The position numbers and the translations under genes are program-made. Below, one piece after another: positions 26,831 through 36,913 of a stretch of DNA of 64,000 nt. The stretch lies in assembly GCF_000518205.1 (NCBI RefSeq), contig NZ_JADD01000005.1, forward strand, positions 1 through 64,000. The letters run 5' to 3'. This stretch comes from Hutsoniella sourekii ATCC 700629. GTDB taxonomy: Bacteria; Bacillota; Bacilli; Lactobacillales; Aerococcaceae. The first letter of the stretch is position 1. The number at the start of each line of letters is the position of its first letter. The notes beneath the pieces were generated by a model. It saw nothing but the letters and a program-made list of their open reading frames with translations, had not been told where the DNA came from and did not search any database.

Positions 26831-26860
26831 TTAATAGTTCTATTCTATCGCTATAACATT

Positions 26861-26907
26861 AAAATGGCCTGACTATTCCCATTTAACGGGAGTATCAGGC
26901 CATTTTT
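26861..26907. terminator. Bidirectional terminator
   Basis: AAAATGGCCTGA / TCAGGCCATTTT with an inner ATTCCC-like/GGGAGT pairing; it separates the xre and fni genes. Confidence 0.85.
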
Positions 26908-26942
26908 GTATTTTAAGTTAAGCGATAGATACTTGGTGAGAA

Positions 26943-27995
26943 CTATTTAAGGGTGAGCTTGCGTGCTTGAGCATATTGGGCTAGGTCCCCCGTTATGATC
27001 CAATCGATGTCTTTTAAGTGTTTAACGGATTGGGCGCCAGCCATGAGACAGGTTAGTTGGATAGCTTCCTTCATCTCCTCGACCAAGCGAACGGTGCCAT
27101 CAATTCCCTGATCTTGAATGGATTGGAGGAAGAATCCTGAAATACCGCAAGCCTTAGCCCCCATGACCAAAGCCTTAACAATATCTAGATAGTGGCGAAT
27201 GCCACCACTAGCTAGAACTTCAATCTCCTCCAAGAAAGGACGGGCTTCCAAGAGGGATTCAGGGGTGGTCTGGCCCCAACTGGCTAAAGATTCAAGGCTA
27301 AAGTTTTGCCGACGATTATTCTCAATGCTGACGAAATTGGTTCCACCACGCCCAGAAACATCGACGGTCTCCACTCCTAAATCAATCAGGTGCTGGATGG
27401 TCTGCTGACTCATTCCAAAACCGACTTCTTTTACAATGACAGGAAGCCCTAAGCCCTCAACAATGGATTGAATGTTTGTAGACCAAGTTGAAAAATCTCG
27501 ATCACCTTCTGGCATCACCACTTCTTGAGGAATATTGAGGTGGATCTGTAGAGCGTCGGCTTGCAACAGTTCTACTGCCCGCCGAGCATTATCCAAATCA
27601 TGGTGAGCGCCCAAGTTAGCTAGGACAAAGCCATCCGGATTCTGCTCGCGGATGACGGTAAAAGAATCGCTTACCTGGGGCTCCTTGAGAGCGATGGAGA
27701 CGGAGCCAGAGGCCATGGAGAGGCCCGTTTGCTTAGCCACTTCTGCTAGGTCATGGTTGAATTTCTTTGTAAATGCACTGCCACCGGTCATCCCATTGAT
27801 ATAGAAGGGAAGCGAATGGTTGTTGCCAGCCCAGTGGGTGGTTAAGTCGATTGCTTCGAAGTCAACTTGATTAAAGGAATGGTGGATAATTCGTAAATCA
27901 TCAAAGGCAGAATGTTGCAACTGCTTTTGCTGTTCTAGTGCATGGTTGACGTGGTCATCCTTACGCTGTTGGTTGATGCTTTGTTCAGGTTTCAT
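26943..27995 (-). CDS. fni: Isopentenyl-diphosphate delta-isomerase, type 2
   Basis: FMN- and NADPH-dependent enzyme that converts IPP to DMAPP, closing the mevalonate route. Motifs include RKDDHVNHAL near the start, INGMTGGS (about 66-73), LQIHLNIPQEVVMPEG (about 147-162), VKEVGFGMS, DVSGRGGTNF and ASGGIR. I use the ATG at 27995, which has AAAGGAAG 8 bp upstream; a GTG at 28004 is too close to that site. It begins 5 bp after the phosphomevalonate kinase stop. Type 2 is usual in Gram-positive cocci. Confidence 0.95.
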   Translation of the reverse strand: MKPEQSINQQRKDDHVNHALEQQKQLQHSAFDDLRIIHHSFNQVDFEAIDLTTHWAGNNHSLPFYINGMTGGSAFTKKFNHDLAEVAKQTGLSMASGSVSIALKEPQVSDSFTVIREQNPDGFVLANLGAHHDLDNARRAVELLQADALQIHLNIPQEVVMPEGDRDFSTWSTNIQSIVEGLGLPVIVKEVGFGMSQQTIQHLIDLGVETVDVSGRGGTNFVSIENNRRQNFSLESLASWGQTTPESLLEARPFLEEIEVLASGGIRHYLDIVKALVMGAKACGISGFFLQSIQDQGIDGTVRLVEEMKEAIQLTCLMAGAQSVKHLKDIDWIITGDLAQYAQARKLTLK

Positions 27996-28000
27996 AATAG

Positions 28001-29143
28001 TCACTTCCTTTCAAAAGATGGACAGACATCCGCATTCAGTAGGTCAATGCCTGCTTGTTGCCAGTCTTGTTGGAGTTGTCGGCGGTCTTCATCTTGGCCT
28101 TGGTATTTGAAGGCCAGTCCACAATCTCCTCCACCTGCTCCAGAAGACTTGGCCACCCAACCATTAGCATTGGCTAGGTCAATCAGTTGCTGAAGCGGTT
28201 CTGTTTCAATCGGTAGATCATAAGCTGTTCCTAGATCTTGAAGGAGGTGGCGATGGTTGATGATTGCCTCTAGAAAGGCTGCCGGCTGTTGTTCTTGGAT
28301 GGCTTGATAGAGCTCTTGGACAATTAATTGAACTTCCACTAGGTAGGCTTGGTAGACAACGGGATCACTTAAGGTCTTCTGTTTCATTCTTTCAACCAGG
28401 TTGTCTGAGGAAGCAGGTGCACCAGTCCAACCGATTGCAAGGCTTATTTGATCCGGGTGAGGGAGGGATTCTAATCGCAGTCCAGGCCAAGGCTTCTGGA
28501 GGAGGTCAGGTATACAACTGGGGCCATTCAGTGCTTCTTCTAACCAATCCCGTTCAAAGTTTTGGTAATAGACCCAACCGCCCAAACAATTGGTAGCAAT
28601 ATCGGCGAGACTGCCTTGACTTTTCAAGCGGATAATAGAAATTGCTGCTAATTTGAACAGACTGGTCGGATGGTGAAGTGTGATACCGTGCCAGTTTAAG
28701 TATGCCTTAAGGCTAGCAACAGTGACCGCACCACTTGATCCGAGTCCGTATTTACGACCATCTTTATTGGCAAGTTGGCTGGTCAGATTCAGTCTAAAGG
28801 ATCTAGGTTCAATGGCTAGTTCTTTGAGCAAGGCTTGTCCAGTTATCAATGCTGATTGGACATAGCGCCAGGGGTTGTTTTGATCTGATAGGCTACTTGA
28901 AAACTGTAGTTGGTCTTCAACAAGCGGTATTGCTAGATCTGCTAGTTGGTCTGAGTGAAGCTGGCACATATGATTAGTGCTTGCTTGAATTTCGGCGGTT
29001 AAGTATTGGTCGATGCCAATCAAAATAGCTCCCTGACCTGGAGTCAAAATAGCATATTCACCAGCAACAAACAACTTGCCAGGCACCTGGTGGGTCTGGC
29101 AAGTTTCTGGTTGAGTGTCAATGGTCAATAGGTGGTGATTCAA
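28001..29143 (-). CDS. mvaK2: Phosphomevalonate kinase
   Basis: GHMP kinase that phosphorylates mevalonate-5-phosphate. Near the N-terminus PGKLFVAGEYAIL is the family opening. The ATP loop is KYGLGSSGAVTVA (about 131-143), and the C-terminal GHMP motif is AKSSGAGGGDCG (about 333-344). The start is TTG at 29143 with GGAAGG 7 bp upstream. It follows mvaD at 3 bp. The length of 380 aa is slightly above the usual 335-370. Confidence 0.93.
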   Translation of the reverse strand: MNHHLLTIDTQPETCQTHQVPGKLFVAGEYAILTPGQGAILIGIDQYLTAEIQASTNHMCQLHSDQLADLAIPLVEDQLQFSSSLSDQNNPWRYVQSALITGQALLKELAIEPRSFRLNLTSQLANKDGRKYGLGSSGAVTVASLKAYLNWHGITLHHPTSLFKLAAISIIRLKSQGSLADIATNCLGGWVYYQNFERDWLEEALNGPSCIPDLLQKPWPGLRLESLPHPDQISLAIGWTGAPASSDNLVERMKQKTLSDPVVYQAYLVEVQLIVQELYQAIQEQQPAAFLEAIINHRHLLQDLGTAYDLPIETEPLQQLIDLANANGWVAKSSGAGGGDCGLAFKYQGQDEDRRQLQQDWQQAGIDLLNADVCPSFERK

Positions 29144-29146
29144 GCT

Positions 29147-30148
29147 TTAACCTTCCTTCCAATCAATCGCATAAGGTGCAGGACCTGGGCGACTCATAAT
29201 CAGTTTTTCTTCGGTAAAATACTGGGCCAGCCGTTTCTTGATGGTATCTAATTGCGAGTAGGGGGCAATCACTTTAACATTAGGCCCAGCGTCCATCGTA
29301 TAGTAGCAACAATAGCCTGCTTCACGTAAGTCTCTTACTGCCTGCATAGCAAGCAAAGAATCAGGTTCAAAGTAGGTAAATGAAGGGTTGGCTGCTAGGA
29401 TCGTAGCATGCATTTTCATAGCATTATGTTCAGCAATTTCCCCGATTCTTTGGACATCCCGTTGTTGAATGGCTACTTCCATTGCTTCTAGGTCTTTAGC
29501 AACTTCTTTAGGCCAGAGTTGGTAGAAGGGGGAAGTCTCCATTGTATGAAGCATACCTTTTCTTGAAGAAATGGCCTTCTTGTCCGCATTAACAGCAATA
29601 GCTAACATTCCGATATCCCATTGGGCGGAGTCGATAGCTTGGGCAAACGAAGATTCACTCTGGTCGTCTTGCCCTCGGTTCCAGCGTACAAAGCCACCAA
29701 ACAAGCTTCTTGAAGCTGAACCAGATCCTTGTCTAACCAAAGTCGATAATTGTTCCGGACCTAAGTTCAGACCTGAGACCTGATTAGCACACGAACCCAA
29801 GGCAGCAAAAGCTGAAGCTGAAGAAGCTAGGCCAGCAGCAGTGGGGACATGATTATAGCTATCCACACGAAAGTGAGTAGGAGCTTGGTCTGAGTCTGGA
29901 TAGAACAAATGGAGAAAACGACTCAACTTTTCCACTTCTTTATCTTCTTGTTGGATCCCATTTAAATAGAAGCTGGATTGAGTGAGGGCTGGATCCACTG
30001 TTAGCCGTGTATCGGTATAAAAAGCTTCCAAAGTCAGAGATAGACTGGAAGTGACGGGTAGAAACAGCTTGGGGTCGCGCTTGCCCCAATATTTAATGAG
30101 AGCGATATTGGTATGAGCACGAAAACTCGCTTGATTAAGATTAGGCAT
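29147..30148 (-). CDS. mvaD: Diphosphomevalonate decarboxylase
   Basis: ATP-dependent decarboxylation to isopentenyl diphosphate. Motifs: IALIKYWGKRD (about 14-24), the GHMP loop AGLASSASAFAAL (about 102-114), SGSASRSLFGGFVRW (about 139-153) and the catalytic Asp in TMDAGPNVK. The ATG at 30148 (MPNLNQ) follows AAAGGAGA; the in-frame ATG at 30187 lies within the mvk end and has no such site. It is the second gene of the operon. Confidence 0.95.
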   Translation of the reverse strand: MPNLNQASFRAHTNIALIKYWGKRDPKLFLPVTSSLSLTLEAFYTDTRLTVDPALTQSSFYLNGIQQEDKEVEKLSRFLHLFYPDSDQAPTHFRVDSYNHVPTAAGLASSASAFAALGSCANQVSGLNLGPEQLSTLVRQGSGSASRSLFGGFVRWNRGQDDQSESSFAQAIDSAQWDIGMLAIAVNADKKAISSRKGMLHTMETSPFYQLWPKEVAKDLEAMEVAIQQRDVQRIGEIAEHNAMKMHATILAANPSFTYFEPDSLLAMQAVRDLREAGYCCYYTMDAGPNVKVIAPYSQLDTIKKRLAQYFTEEKLIMSRPGPAPYAIDWKEG

Positions 30149-30162
30149 AGTCTCTCCTTTGA

Positions 30163-31152
30163 TTATTGGTTCAAGTGAAGGCTCCAAGTTTGAATGGCTC
30201 CGGCTTCCTGCATAGCTTGTCTTATCTTCTGAGCGCTATCGAAGCTTTCTGCCAGGGCAATAACGCAACCACCCAAGCCCCCTCCTGTTAATTTAGCTCC
30301 AAGGGCTCCGGCCATCCAGCAGGCATTGACGATTCGATCCAAAACACTATTGGATATTTCTAATTGGTTTAAGTAATAATGATTGTAAGTTAATAACCGG
30401 CCTAGTTCGTGGATGTCGTGTTGAGCAATCGCTTCGTAAGCTTGTTCGACAAAACCACCAATGGCCGCCATAGTTCCTTCAACAAAATCGGGTCTAACTT
30501 CCTTTAAGCGGGCAACATGGCCGACCGCTTCCTTGGTTTGTCCCACTTGCCCTGAATCAGCTACGACTAGATAAGCATCTAATTTAAAGGCAAAGGGAGC
30601 AGGACGCTTACTCTTACGGTAAATGACTGGATTGGATGATGAGGCCATTAAAGTATCCAAGCCAGAAGTGGCCTCATGGGCAATAACTTCCGCTTGGTTA
30701 ACAATAAATCGTAGTTGATAGGGGGATATATTTACCCGGTAGAGGTCACAAATAGCCCGCACTAACGCCACACAGACTGCCGCCGACGAGCCCATTCCCC
30801 GTCCCACTGGAATTGATGAATCGATTGAGAATTTTAGACTTGTTTTAGGTAGTTTGAATGATTTCAAGGTTAAGTGGATCGCTTCCTTGATATTGTCCAA
30901 GTGGCTAGGCGCTTTAACCAACTTCCCCTTGTAATAGAGGCTGTCAAGGTAATGGTCTGCGCAGGGGTCGCTTTGAGCTTCGACTTCTACTTGAACATTA
31001 GCCGCAGGAAAGGGAAGAGCGATGGCAGGGTAGTCATAAACTACTGCATGTTCTCCCATGAGAATAATTTTTGAATGGGCTTCTCCTTGCCCAAGCGACT
31101 GGTGGGTTACTTGCTTAGCAGATGCTTGATCTTTGGGTGACTGCCTAGACAT
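30163..31152 (-). CDS. mvk: Mevalonate kinase
   Basis: First gene of the lower mevalonate operon. KIILMGEHAVVYDYPAIALP (about 28-47) and the ATP loop PVGRGMGSSAAVCVAL (about 112-127) are diagnostic. The C-terminal motif is KLTGGGLGGCVIAL (about 289-302). A 24-residue polar extension precedes the domain; the ATG at 31152 has AAAGGAG upstream, so I keep it. HMG-CoA reductase and synthase are not in this window. Confidence 0.94.
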   Translation of the reverse strand: MSRQSPKDQASAKQVTHQSLGQGEAHSKIILMGEHAVVYDYPAIALPFPAANVQVEVEAQSDPCADHYLDSLYYKGKLVKAPSHLDNIKEAIHLTLKSFKLPKTSLKFSIDSSIPVGRGMGSSAAVCVALVRAICDLYRVNISPYQLRFIVNQAEVIAHEATSGLDTLMASSSNPVIYRKSKRPAPFAFKLDAYLVVADSGQVGQTKEAVGHVARLKEVRPDFVEGTMAAIGGFVEQAYEAIAQHDIHELGRLLTYNHYYLNQLEISNSVLDRIVNACWMAGALGAKLTGGGLGGCVIALAESFDSAQKIRQAMQEAGAIQTWSLHLNQ

Positions 31153-31353
31153 TCACGTTCAACTCCTTTCCCTAATTGATTAATATAATAACATGGAATT
31201 CACTTAATTTGTAGGTAAAACACTGCTTATTTGCTCTTCTGGAAAGTTAAGAATGGGTAAACAATCTGATGAGAGGGTATTTTTGTGCTACAAAGCCAGG
31301 TCGACGTATGATAAACTATTAGCAATAAGAATTGAAAAGAGGGTTGTTTGTCG

Positions 31354-32274
31354 ATGAACGTGTTCGAACACTTCACACGTCAAGAGTGGAGTCAGCTTTA
31401 TTATGATGGAGAGATAGAGGCAGAGCTAATCGCTGACCTGGATGAATTGGTCGCCGTCAATGACCGCTTGACGCAAGCGGATATTGATGAAATTTACCAG
31501 CCCCTTATCCAGTACATTGATATTTTTGTGCAGAAGTTTAAACGGTTTGAACTCGCTAAATTAAATTTTTTTGCTGAAGATAAGAGTAACTTACCCCCAT
31601 TTATTATTGGCATCTCTGGGAGTGTGGCTGTCGGTAAGTCAACCGTTGCCAGGGTGCTTCAAGAATTACTGCAACGGGCTTATCCAGCTAAGACGGTCGA
31701 GATGATGACCACTGACGGTTTTCTTTACTCTAACCGGGAGTTAAAGCGTCGCGGGATCTCAAACCGCAAGGGTTTTCCTGAGAGCTATGATATGGTAGCC
31801 TTATTGGACTTTATGAGTGCTGTTAAGACACAATCAGGACCGGTCTCTTATCCCATCTATTCTCATGACATTTATGATGTTATTCCTGGAAAGAAGCGGA
31901 CAATAGAAGCAGTGGATATTCTGATTGTTGAAGGAATTAATACCTTCCAACTGCCTCAGAACCAGCAAATTTATGTGAGTGACTTTATTGATTTTGGCAT
32001 TTATGTAGATGCTGATCCCTTAAATATTAAGAAGTGGTACATTCAACGTTTTCACATGCACTTAAAGCATGCTCAGGATAATCCAGATTCTTATTATTAT
32101 CCAATGACCTTTAGGTCCCAAGAAGATTTAGACAATTATGCTAATGAGGTTTGGTATACCGTCAATATGACAAACTTGGTCCAATACATTGAACCAACAA
32201 GAGACCGAGCCGATCTTGTCCTGCATAAGGGCGACAAGCACTTAATTGATGAACTTTATATCCGTAAATACTAA
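31354..32274 (+). CDS. coaA: Pantothenate kinase, type I
   Basis: Commits pantothenate to coenzyme A synthesis. Walker A is GISGSVAVGKST (about 92-103). Further motifs are MTTDGFLYSN, RKGFPESYDM, and YSHDIYDVIPG, with VEGINTFQ. I start at the ATG at 31354, 10 bp after AGAGGG; the TTG at 31348 would leave only 4 bp. About 306 aa, like the E. coli enzyme. guaA follows at 16 bp with its own AGGAGG. Type I CoaA is feedback-regulated by CoA (family knowledge). Confidence 0.95.
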   Translation: MNVFEHFTRQEWSQLYYDGEIEAELIADLDELVAVNDRLTQADIDEIYQPLIQYIDIFVQKFKRFELAKLNFFAEDKSNLPPFIIGISGSVAVGKSTVARVLQELLQRAYPAKTVEMMTTDGFLYSNRELKRRGISNRKGFPESYDMVALLDFMSAVKTQSGPVSYPIYSHDIYDVIPGKKRTIEAVDILIVEGINTFQLPQNQQIYVSDFIDFGIYVDADPLNIKKWYIQRFHMHLKHAQDNPDSYYYPMTFRSQEDLDNYANEVWYTVNMTNLVQYIEPTRDRADLVLHKGDKHLIDELYIRKY

Positions 32275-32289
32275 GAGGAGGAATGTTTT

Positions 32290-33840
32290 GTGACGCAAAG
32301 TATTCAAGAAATAGAAAAAATTATTGTTTTAGACTACGGTAGCCAATACAATCAATTAATTACTCGCCGTATTCGTGAGTTTGGTGTATATAGTGAACTC
32401 AAGCCTAACACTACTAGTGCACAAGCCATCAAAGACCTGGGTAACGTTAAGGGGATTGTCTTATCTGGAGGCCCTCATAGTGTTTATGAAGAGGGAGCTT
32501 TCACTATTGATGAGGCCATCTTTGACTTAGGTTTACCAATCTTGGGTGTGTGCTATGGGATGCAATTAATTACCCATAAGCTAGGTGGGAATGTTGAAGC
32601 TGCTGGTAGTCGTGAATACGGTCAATCTCCTCTGCAAGTATTGGAAACAGAATCGGGAATTTTTGCTGGTTTGGAATCTGAAGAAGTAGTCTTGATGAGT
32701 CACGGCGATTTAATTACTGAAATTCCAGAAGGATTTGAAGTGACAGCTAAGAATGAACATTGCCCATTCGCTGCCTTCCAAAATACTGATCGTCAAATCT
32801 ATGGCGTTCAATTCCACCCAGAAGTCCGTGCGTCTATTCATGGTAACGATATGTTGCGCAACTTTGTCTTTAATATTTGTGGCGCCAAGGGCGATTGGAC
32901 GATGGAGAACTTTATTGATTTAGAAATTGCCAAAATTCGTGAGGCAGTCGGTGACCGGAAGGTATTACTCGGCTTATCAGGTGGAGTCGACTCTTCGGTA
33001 GTCGGTGTCCTCTTGCAAAGAGCGATTGGAGACCAACTTGTATCCATCTTTGTTGACCATGGTTTATTACGTAAGAATGAAGCAGATCATGTGATGAATG
33101 CTTTAGGCGAATTTGGTTTGAATATTATCAAGGTGGATGCTAAGGACCGTTTCTTTAGTAAGCTAGCGGGTGTAAGTGACCCCGAGCAAAAACGTAAAAT
33201 TATCGGAAACGAATTTGTCTACGTCTTCGACGATGAGGCGGCTAAGCTAGATGGTATCGACTTCCTAGCCCAAGGGACTCTTTATACGGATATTATTGAA
33301 TCTGGGACAGAAACTGCTCAAACGATTAAGTCACACCACAATGTCGGTGGCTTACCAGAAGATATGGAATTCCAATTAATCGAGCCTTTGAATACGCTAT
33401 TCAAGGATGAGGTTCGAGCCTTGGGAACGGCTTTGGGGATGCCGGACTCTATTGTCTGGCGCCAACCTTTCCCAGGACCAGGTTTAGGTATTCGAGTTCT
33501 GGGTGAGATTACTGAAGAGAAAGTGGAGATTGTCCGTGAATCTGACGCTATTCTTCGAGAAGAAATTGCTAAGCATGGACTAGAACGTGAGATTTGGCAA
33601 TACTTTACTGTCTTACCAGGTATTCGCTCGGTAGGGGTAATGGGTGACGGCCGGACCTATGATCATACGGTCGGTATTCGTGCCGTAACTTCGATTGATG
33701 GTATGACTAGTGAATTTGCTCGAATTCCTTGGGATGTGCTACAGAAGATATCAACACGGATTGTCAACGAGGTGCCACACGTTAACCGCGTAGTCTATGA
33801 CGTAACTGGAAAACCACCTGCAACAATCGAATGGGAATAA
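32290..33840 (+). CDS. guaA: GMP synthase (glutamine-hydrolysing)
   Basis: Converts XMP to GMP. The class I amidotransferase domain contains [15 protein letters not shown] (catalytic Cys near residue 86) and VQFHPEV (His near 176). The ATP pyrophosphatase domain has [12 protein letters not shown] (about 229-240), and the dimerisation domain ends with KPPATIEWE. The start is GTG at 32290, behind GAGGAGG. No purine riboswitch was seen upstream, since it is cotranscribed with coaA. Confidence 0.97.
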   Translation: MTQSIQEIEKIIVLDYGSQYNQLITRRIREFGVYSELKPNTTSAQAIKDLGNVKGIVLSGGPHSVYEEGAFTIDEAIFDLGLPILGVCYGMQLITHKLGGNVEAAGSREYGQSPLQVLETESGIFAGLESEEVVLMSHGDLITEIPEGFEVTAKNEHCPFAAFQNTDRQIYGVQFHPEVRASIHGNDMLRNFVFNICGAKGDWTMENFIDLEIAKIREAVGDRKVLLGLSGGVDSSVVGVLLQRAIGDQLVSIFVDHGLLRKNEADHVMNALGEFGLNIIKVDAKDRFFSKLAGVSDPEQKRKIIGNEFVYVFDDEAAKLDGIDFLAQGTLYTDIIESGTETAQTIKSHHNVGGLPEDMEFQLIEPLNTLFKDEVRALGTALGMPDSIVWRQPFPGPGLGIRVLGEITEEKVEIVRESDAILREEIAKHGLEREIWQYFTVLPGIRSVGVMGDGRTYDHTVGIRAVTSIDGMTSEFARIPWDVLQKISTRIVNEVPHVNRVVYDVTGKPPATIEWE

Positions 33841-33847
33841 TTTAATA

Positions 33848-33893
33848 AAGACCGCTAAGCCTTGTTTGACAAGTTTTAGCGGTCTAATTTTTG
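33848..33893 (+). terminator. Terminator after guaA
   Basis: AGACCGCTAA / TTAGCGGTCT stem with an inner CTTGT/ACAAG hairpin, followed by AATTTTTG. Confidence 0.85.
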
Positions 33894-33952
33894 TTTAGAT
33901 TGTCAAGCAGTGACTGGTCCTATAGTCAATTTGGCTGACGGGTCTGAGGATA

Positions 33953-34750
33953 TTATCTAGCCTCAATCGGCTCAATCAAGCCGTGTTCCACGCAGTAATG
34001 ATAGATACCTTCATCAGCTACATGGCCAATTACCTCGTCAGCGATGGTCTTCAAGTCGTCAGAAGCATTAGCCATGGCCAAGCCCCAGCCGACTGCTTCC
34101 AACATTTCGATATCATTATTGCCATCGCCGAAGGCTAGAGCTTGGCTGGACTCTAGGCTATAATAATCTAAAATTCGTTTGATTCCTGTGCCCTTACCAC
34201 TCTTAGCCGGAATGATATCAACGGCCCGGTCCCACCAGGCTGTAATCTTAGAATCGGTGGTGCCTTGCATCAAGTGATCATAATTATCTGAACGGCAACT
34301 AACTAATAGCTGGTAGACGGGCTCTTGGTGAGCGATCCGGTCGAATTCATCAGAAACTTGGACTTCTTGATGAGCAAAAGAAAAATAATCCACTAAATCT
34401 TGATCTTTTCCATTAGCTAGCAAGCGGTCTTTAGTAGCGATAGCAACGGGTCGGTGGATTTGATTAGCATTTTCAACAATTTGTTGAATATCTGCTTCAA
34501 TAAGGGGATGTTGATAGATATCCTCTTGGTCGTTAAAACAATATGATCCATTGAAAGTTAAATAGGCATCAAAGTCAATTCCTTCGAAGTGGGGCAGGGA
34601 GACAGGGCTTCTTCCCGTGGCCAGACAAAGGATAAAATCGTTCGCTTTTAAGGCTTGGAGGGTTTTTAGGGTGAGGTTAGTCAGGTGCCCCTTATCCATG
34701 TCAATAAGGGTACCGTCAATGTCAAAAAAGATTATCTTGATAGGTTTCAA
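33953..34750 (-). CDS. Cof-type HAD phosphatase
   Basis: Sugar-phosphate-type phosphatase of HAD subfamily IIB. Motif I is FFDIDGTLID, motif II LATGRS, motif III uses a Lys near KSGKGTGIK, and motif IV is FGDGNNDIEML. I place the start at TTG 34750, because AAAGGAT lies 7 bp upstream. This gives 265 aa starting (M)KPIKIIFFD, the normal family length. An in-frame ATG at 34840 would add 30 residues with no ribosome site and no family match. Substrate unknown. Confidence 0.88.
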   Translation of the reverse strand: MKPIKIIFFDIDGTLIDMDKGHLTNLTLKTLQALKANDFILCLATGRSPVSLPHFEGIDFDAYLTFNGSYCFNDQEDIYQHPLIEADIQQIVENANQIHRPVAIATKDRLLANGKDQDLVDYFSFAHQEVQVSDEFDRIAHQEPVYQLLVSCRSDNYDHLMQGTTDSKITAWWDRAVDIIPAKSGKGTGIKRILDYYSLESSQALAFGDGNNDIEMLEAVGWGLAMANASDDLKTIADEVIGHVADEGIYHYCVEHGLIEPIEAR

Positions 34751-34925
34751 TAGCTGGATCCTTTCTAAATCGGTATTAGTCGATAACTGACTTATTTGAG
34801 GAGCGATCATACTAGTGTCAGTGCTAAAATAAATAAGCATTGAGGTAATTATATCAAGGATTGACCGGTTCTGCTATTAATCAGTGACTGGCTGATCATT
34901 GATAACATGTGAGAGGGTGAAAAAG

Positions 34926-35813
34926 TTGGGAAGATTCGTATGCATTTGTCTTAGTTTATGGGGGCTCCTTTCTTATCCATCCATCTGGGCGGTGGAAGAG
35001 CTTGGAAATAGTCAAGAAATGAATCAATTAAATATTGTCCAAACTTGCTTTGAAGAAGCCTTTCATTCTCTTTCAGGAGATCATAGTCTCTACTACCAAG
35101 ATCTCACTCAAGCGGATGCTACTAAGCTAGTGATCAATTCCAATCCGATGCGGTCAGCTAGTTTGATAAAGTTATTTATCCTAGCTGTTTTCTTTCAACA
35201 AGTAGCTGATGACCAGATTCGGTTAAATCAGACCTATATTTTGCAGGATGCAGACAAAGTAGGTGGTACGGGGACTTTACAGCAACAAGCGGAGGGATCG
35301 ACCTATTCATTCTTAGATTTAGCACAGGAAATGATTATTAATAGCGACAATACCGCTACTAATATCTTAATTAAGCAACTCGGTGGGCTTTCTTCCGTTC
35401 AAGAGCAAATTAATCAGTGGGATTATGGGGATACCCAATTGAATCGATATATGTTAGATTTTGATGCTCTAGCTAGTGGTCAGGATAATTACACGAGTGT
35501 TGAGGATATAGCCAACTTGCTCAGATCATGCTATCGCCAGGAATTGATTTCACCCGTATTGGATCGTCAGATGCTAACTATTCTTAGCCAACAAAAAGAT
35601 CGTAGTAAGCTACTTGCTAGGTTAGGTCATAAAGTCAAAATATACGGTAAATCCGGTCAATTCTCCCAATATGGCGTCTTGGGGGATGCGGTGATTGTCA
35701 AACAGGGAGCAAAGGCTTATTTACTGATTATCCTATCCCAAGATGGTGAGGAGCAGGACCAGTATCCAGCCTTTAATAAGGTGGGCTTGACTGTCTACCA
35801 AGTGTCTTTCTAG
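34926..35813 (+). CDS. Secreted class A beta-lactamase-like serine hydrolase
   Basis: An N-terminal signal peptide (about 1-22, ending near SIWA) is followed by a class A beta-lactamase/PBP-type fold. The active-site triad is visible: SLIK (Ser-x-x-Lys, in SASLIKLF), SDN in INSDNTATN, and KSG in YGKSGQ, which replaces the usual KTG. A clear omega-loop Glu is not obvious, so it may be a peptidoglycan-related hydrolase rather than a resistance enzyme. Start: TTG at 34926, because AGAGGGTGA lies 5 bp before it; the in-frame GTG at 34917 is inside that site. Confidence 0.75.
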   Translation: MGRFVCICLSLWGLLSYPSIWAVEELGNSQEMNQLNIVQTCFEEAFHSLSGDHSLYYQDLTQADATKLVINSNPMRSASLIKLFILAVFFQQVADDQIRLNQTYILQDADKVGGTGTLQQQAEGSTYSFLDLAQEMIINSDNTATNILIKQLGGLSSVQEQINQWDYGDTQLNRYMLDFDALASGQDNYTSVEDIANLLRSCYRQELISPVLDRQMLTILSQQKDRSKLLARLGHKVKIYGKSGQFSQYGVLGDAVIVKQGAKAYLLIILSQDGEEQDQYPAFNKVGLTVYQVSF

Positions 35814-35883
35814 GGAGCTTATCTTTTGGTTAGCTAGTTCTTGCATAAACTTTTATAATGAAGATAAGTGAAGGAGGCATAGA

Positions 35884-36891
35884 ATGAGACTGATAACGAT
35901 TGAAGAACACTATATGTCTAAAACTATTAATAAAGGCTATCAAGCCGTGGCGGAAGAGACAGGGCAAACGATTGCTCCGGAAAAGGCTCAATTTGTGGCT
36001 GACTATTTGGCTAATAATTCGGATATTTCTGATATTAGTCAAGGTCGGATTAACTTTATGGATCAAGCCGGGGTGGATGTCCAATTATTGTCCTATGGTA
36101 ATAATAGCCCAATGACTCTTAGGGGCCCTCAAGCGATTGATTTGTGCCGAGAGGCTAATGATGAACTGGCCCAAGCCTGTCAGCATTATTCGGATCGGTT
36201 GTATGGATTAGCTTGTCTGCCCCTTACGGATCCCCAAGCAGCAAGCATTGAACTAAAGCGGACGGTAGAAGAATTAGGCTTTCGCGGGGCTTTGATTCAG
36301 GGAACTTTCCAAGGGCAATTCTTGGATGATCCGTCTTTTTGGCCGATTTTTGAGCAGGCTGAAGCATTGGAAGTACCGATACAATTTCATCCCGGAGAAG
36401 TTTTGCCAGCTGTGCAAGCGACTTATTATCAGGGAAACTTTTCCGATCAAGTGGCGATGATCTTAGCGGGTCATGGGATTGGCTGGCATTACGAAACAGG
36501 CATTCATGTCTTACGTTTGATCCTATCAGGTGTGTTTGATCGTTATCCAAGATTACAAGTTATTCTGGGACATTGGGGTGAATTACTACCCTACTTTATC
36601 GGTCGCTTTGATGAGATGCTACCTCAAACTTTAACCGGATTGGAGCAGCCTATTTCTTATTATTTTAAGCATAATTTGTACTTAACGCCTAGTGGAATGT
36701 ATGATGAAGCACCCATGCGTTTGTGCCTAGATACGGTTGGACCTGAGCGGATTTTGTGGTCGATGGACTTTCCTTATGTTAAGCGCCTGGATAGTCAAGA
36801 ATTCTTGTTAGTCCTTGGTCTTGATCAGCATTCATTAGATCTCATAACACATCGAAACGCTGACGAATTATTTAAGTTAGCAGATAAATAG
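35884..36891 (+). CDS. Amidohydrolase_2 family protein, gamma-resorcylate decarboxylase-like
   Basis: A 335-aa metal-dependent TIM barrel. The ligands expected for resorcylate decarboxylase-type enzymes can be placed: Glu7 and His9 in ITIEEHY, His in IQFHPGE (about 163), and Asp in LWSMDFPY (about 291-298). The E-x-H start in place of H-x-H points to the decarboxylase branch of the ACMSD group (family knowledge). The substrate is unknown, and no aromatic pathway genes are nearby. Strong ribosome site GAAGGAGG and a -10 TATAAT at 35854-35859. Confidence 0.8.
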   Translation: MRLITIEEHYMSKTINKGYQAVAEETGQTIAPEKAQFVADYLANNSDISDISQGRINFMDQAGVDVQLLSYGNNSPMTLRGPQAIDLCREANDELAQACQHYSDRLYGLACLPLTDPQAASIELKRTVEELGFRGALIQGTFQGQFLDDPSFWPIFEQAEALEVPIQFHPGEVLPAVQATYYQGNFSDQVAMILAGHGIGWHYETGIHVLRLILSGVFDRYPRLQVILGHWGELLPYFIGRFDEMLPQTLTGLEQPISYYFKHNLYLTPSGMYDEAPMRLCLDTVGPERILWSMDFPYVKRLDSQEFLLVLGLDQHSLDLITHRNADELFKLADK

Positions 36892-36913
36892 GGCGAACTT
36901 CCCTAAAGACTAT

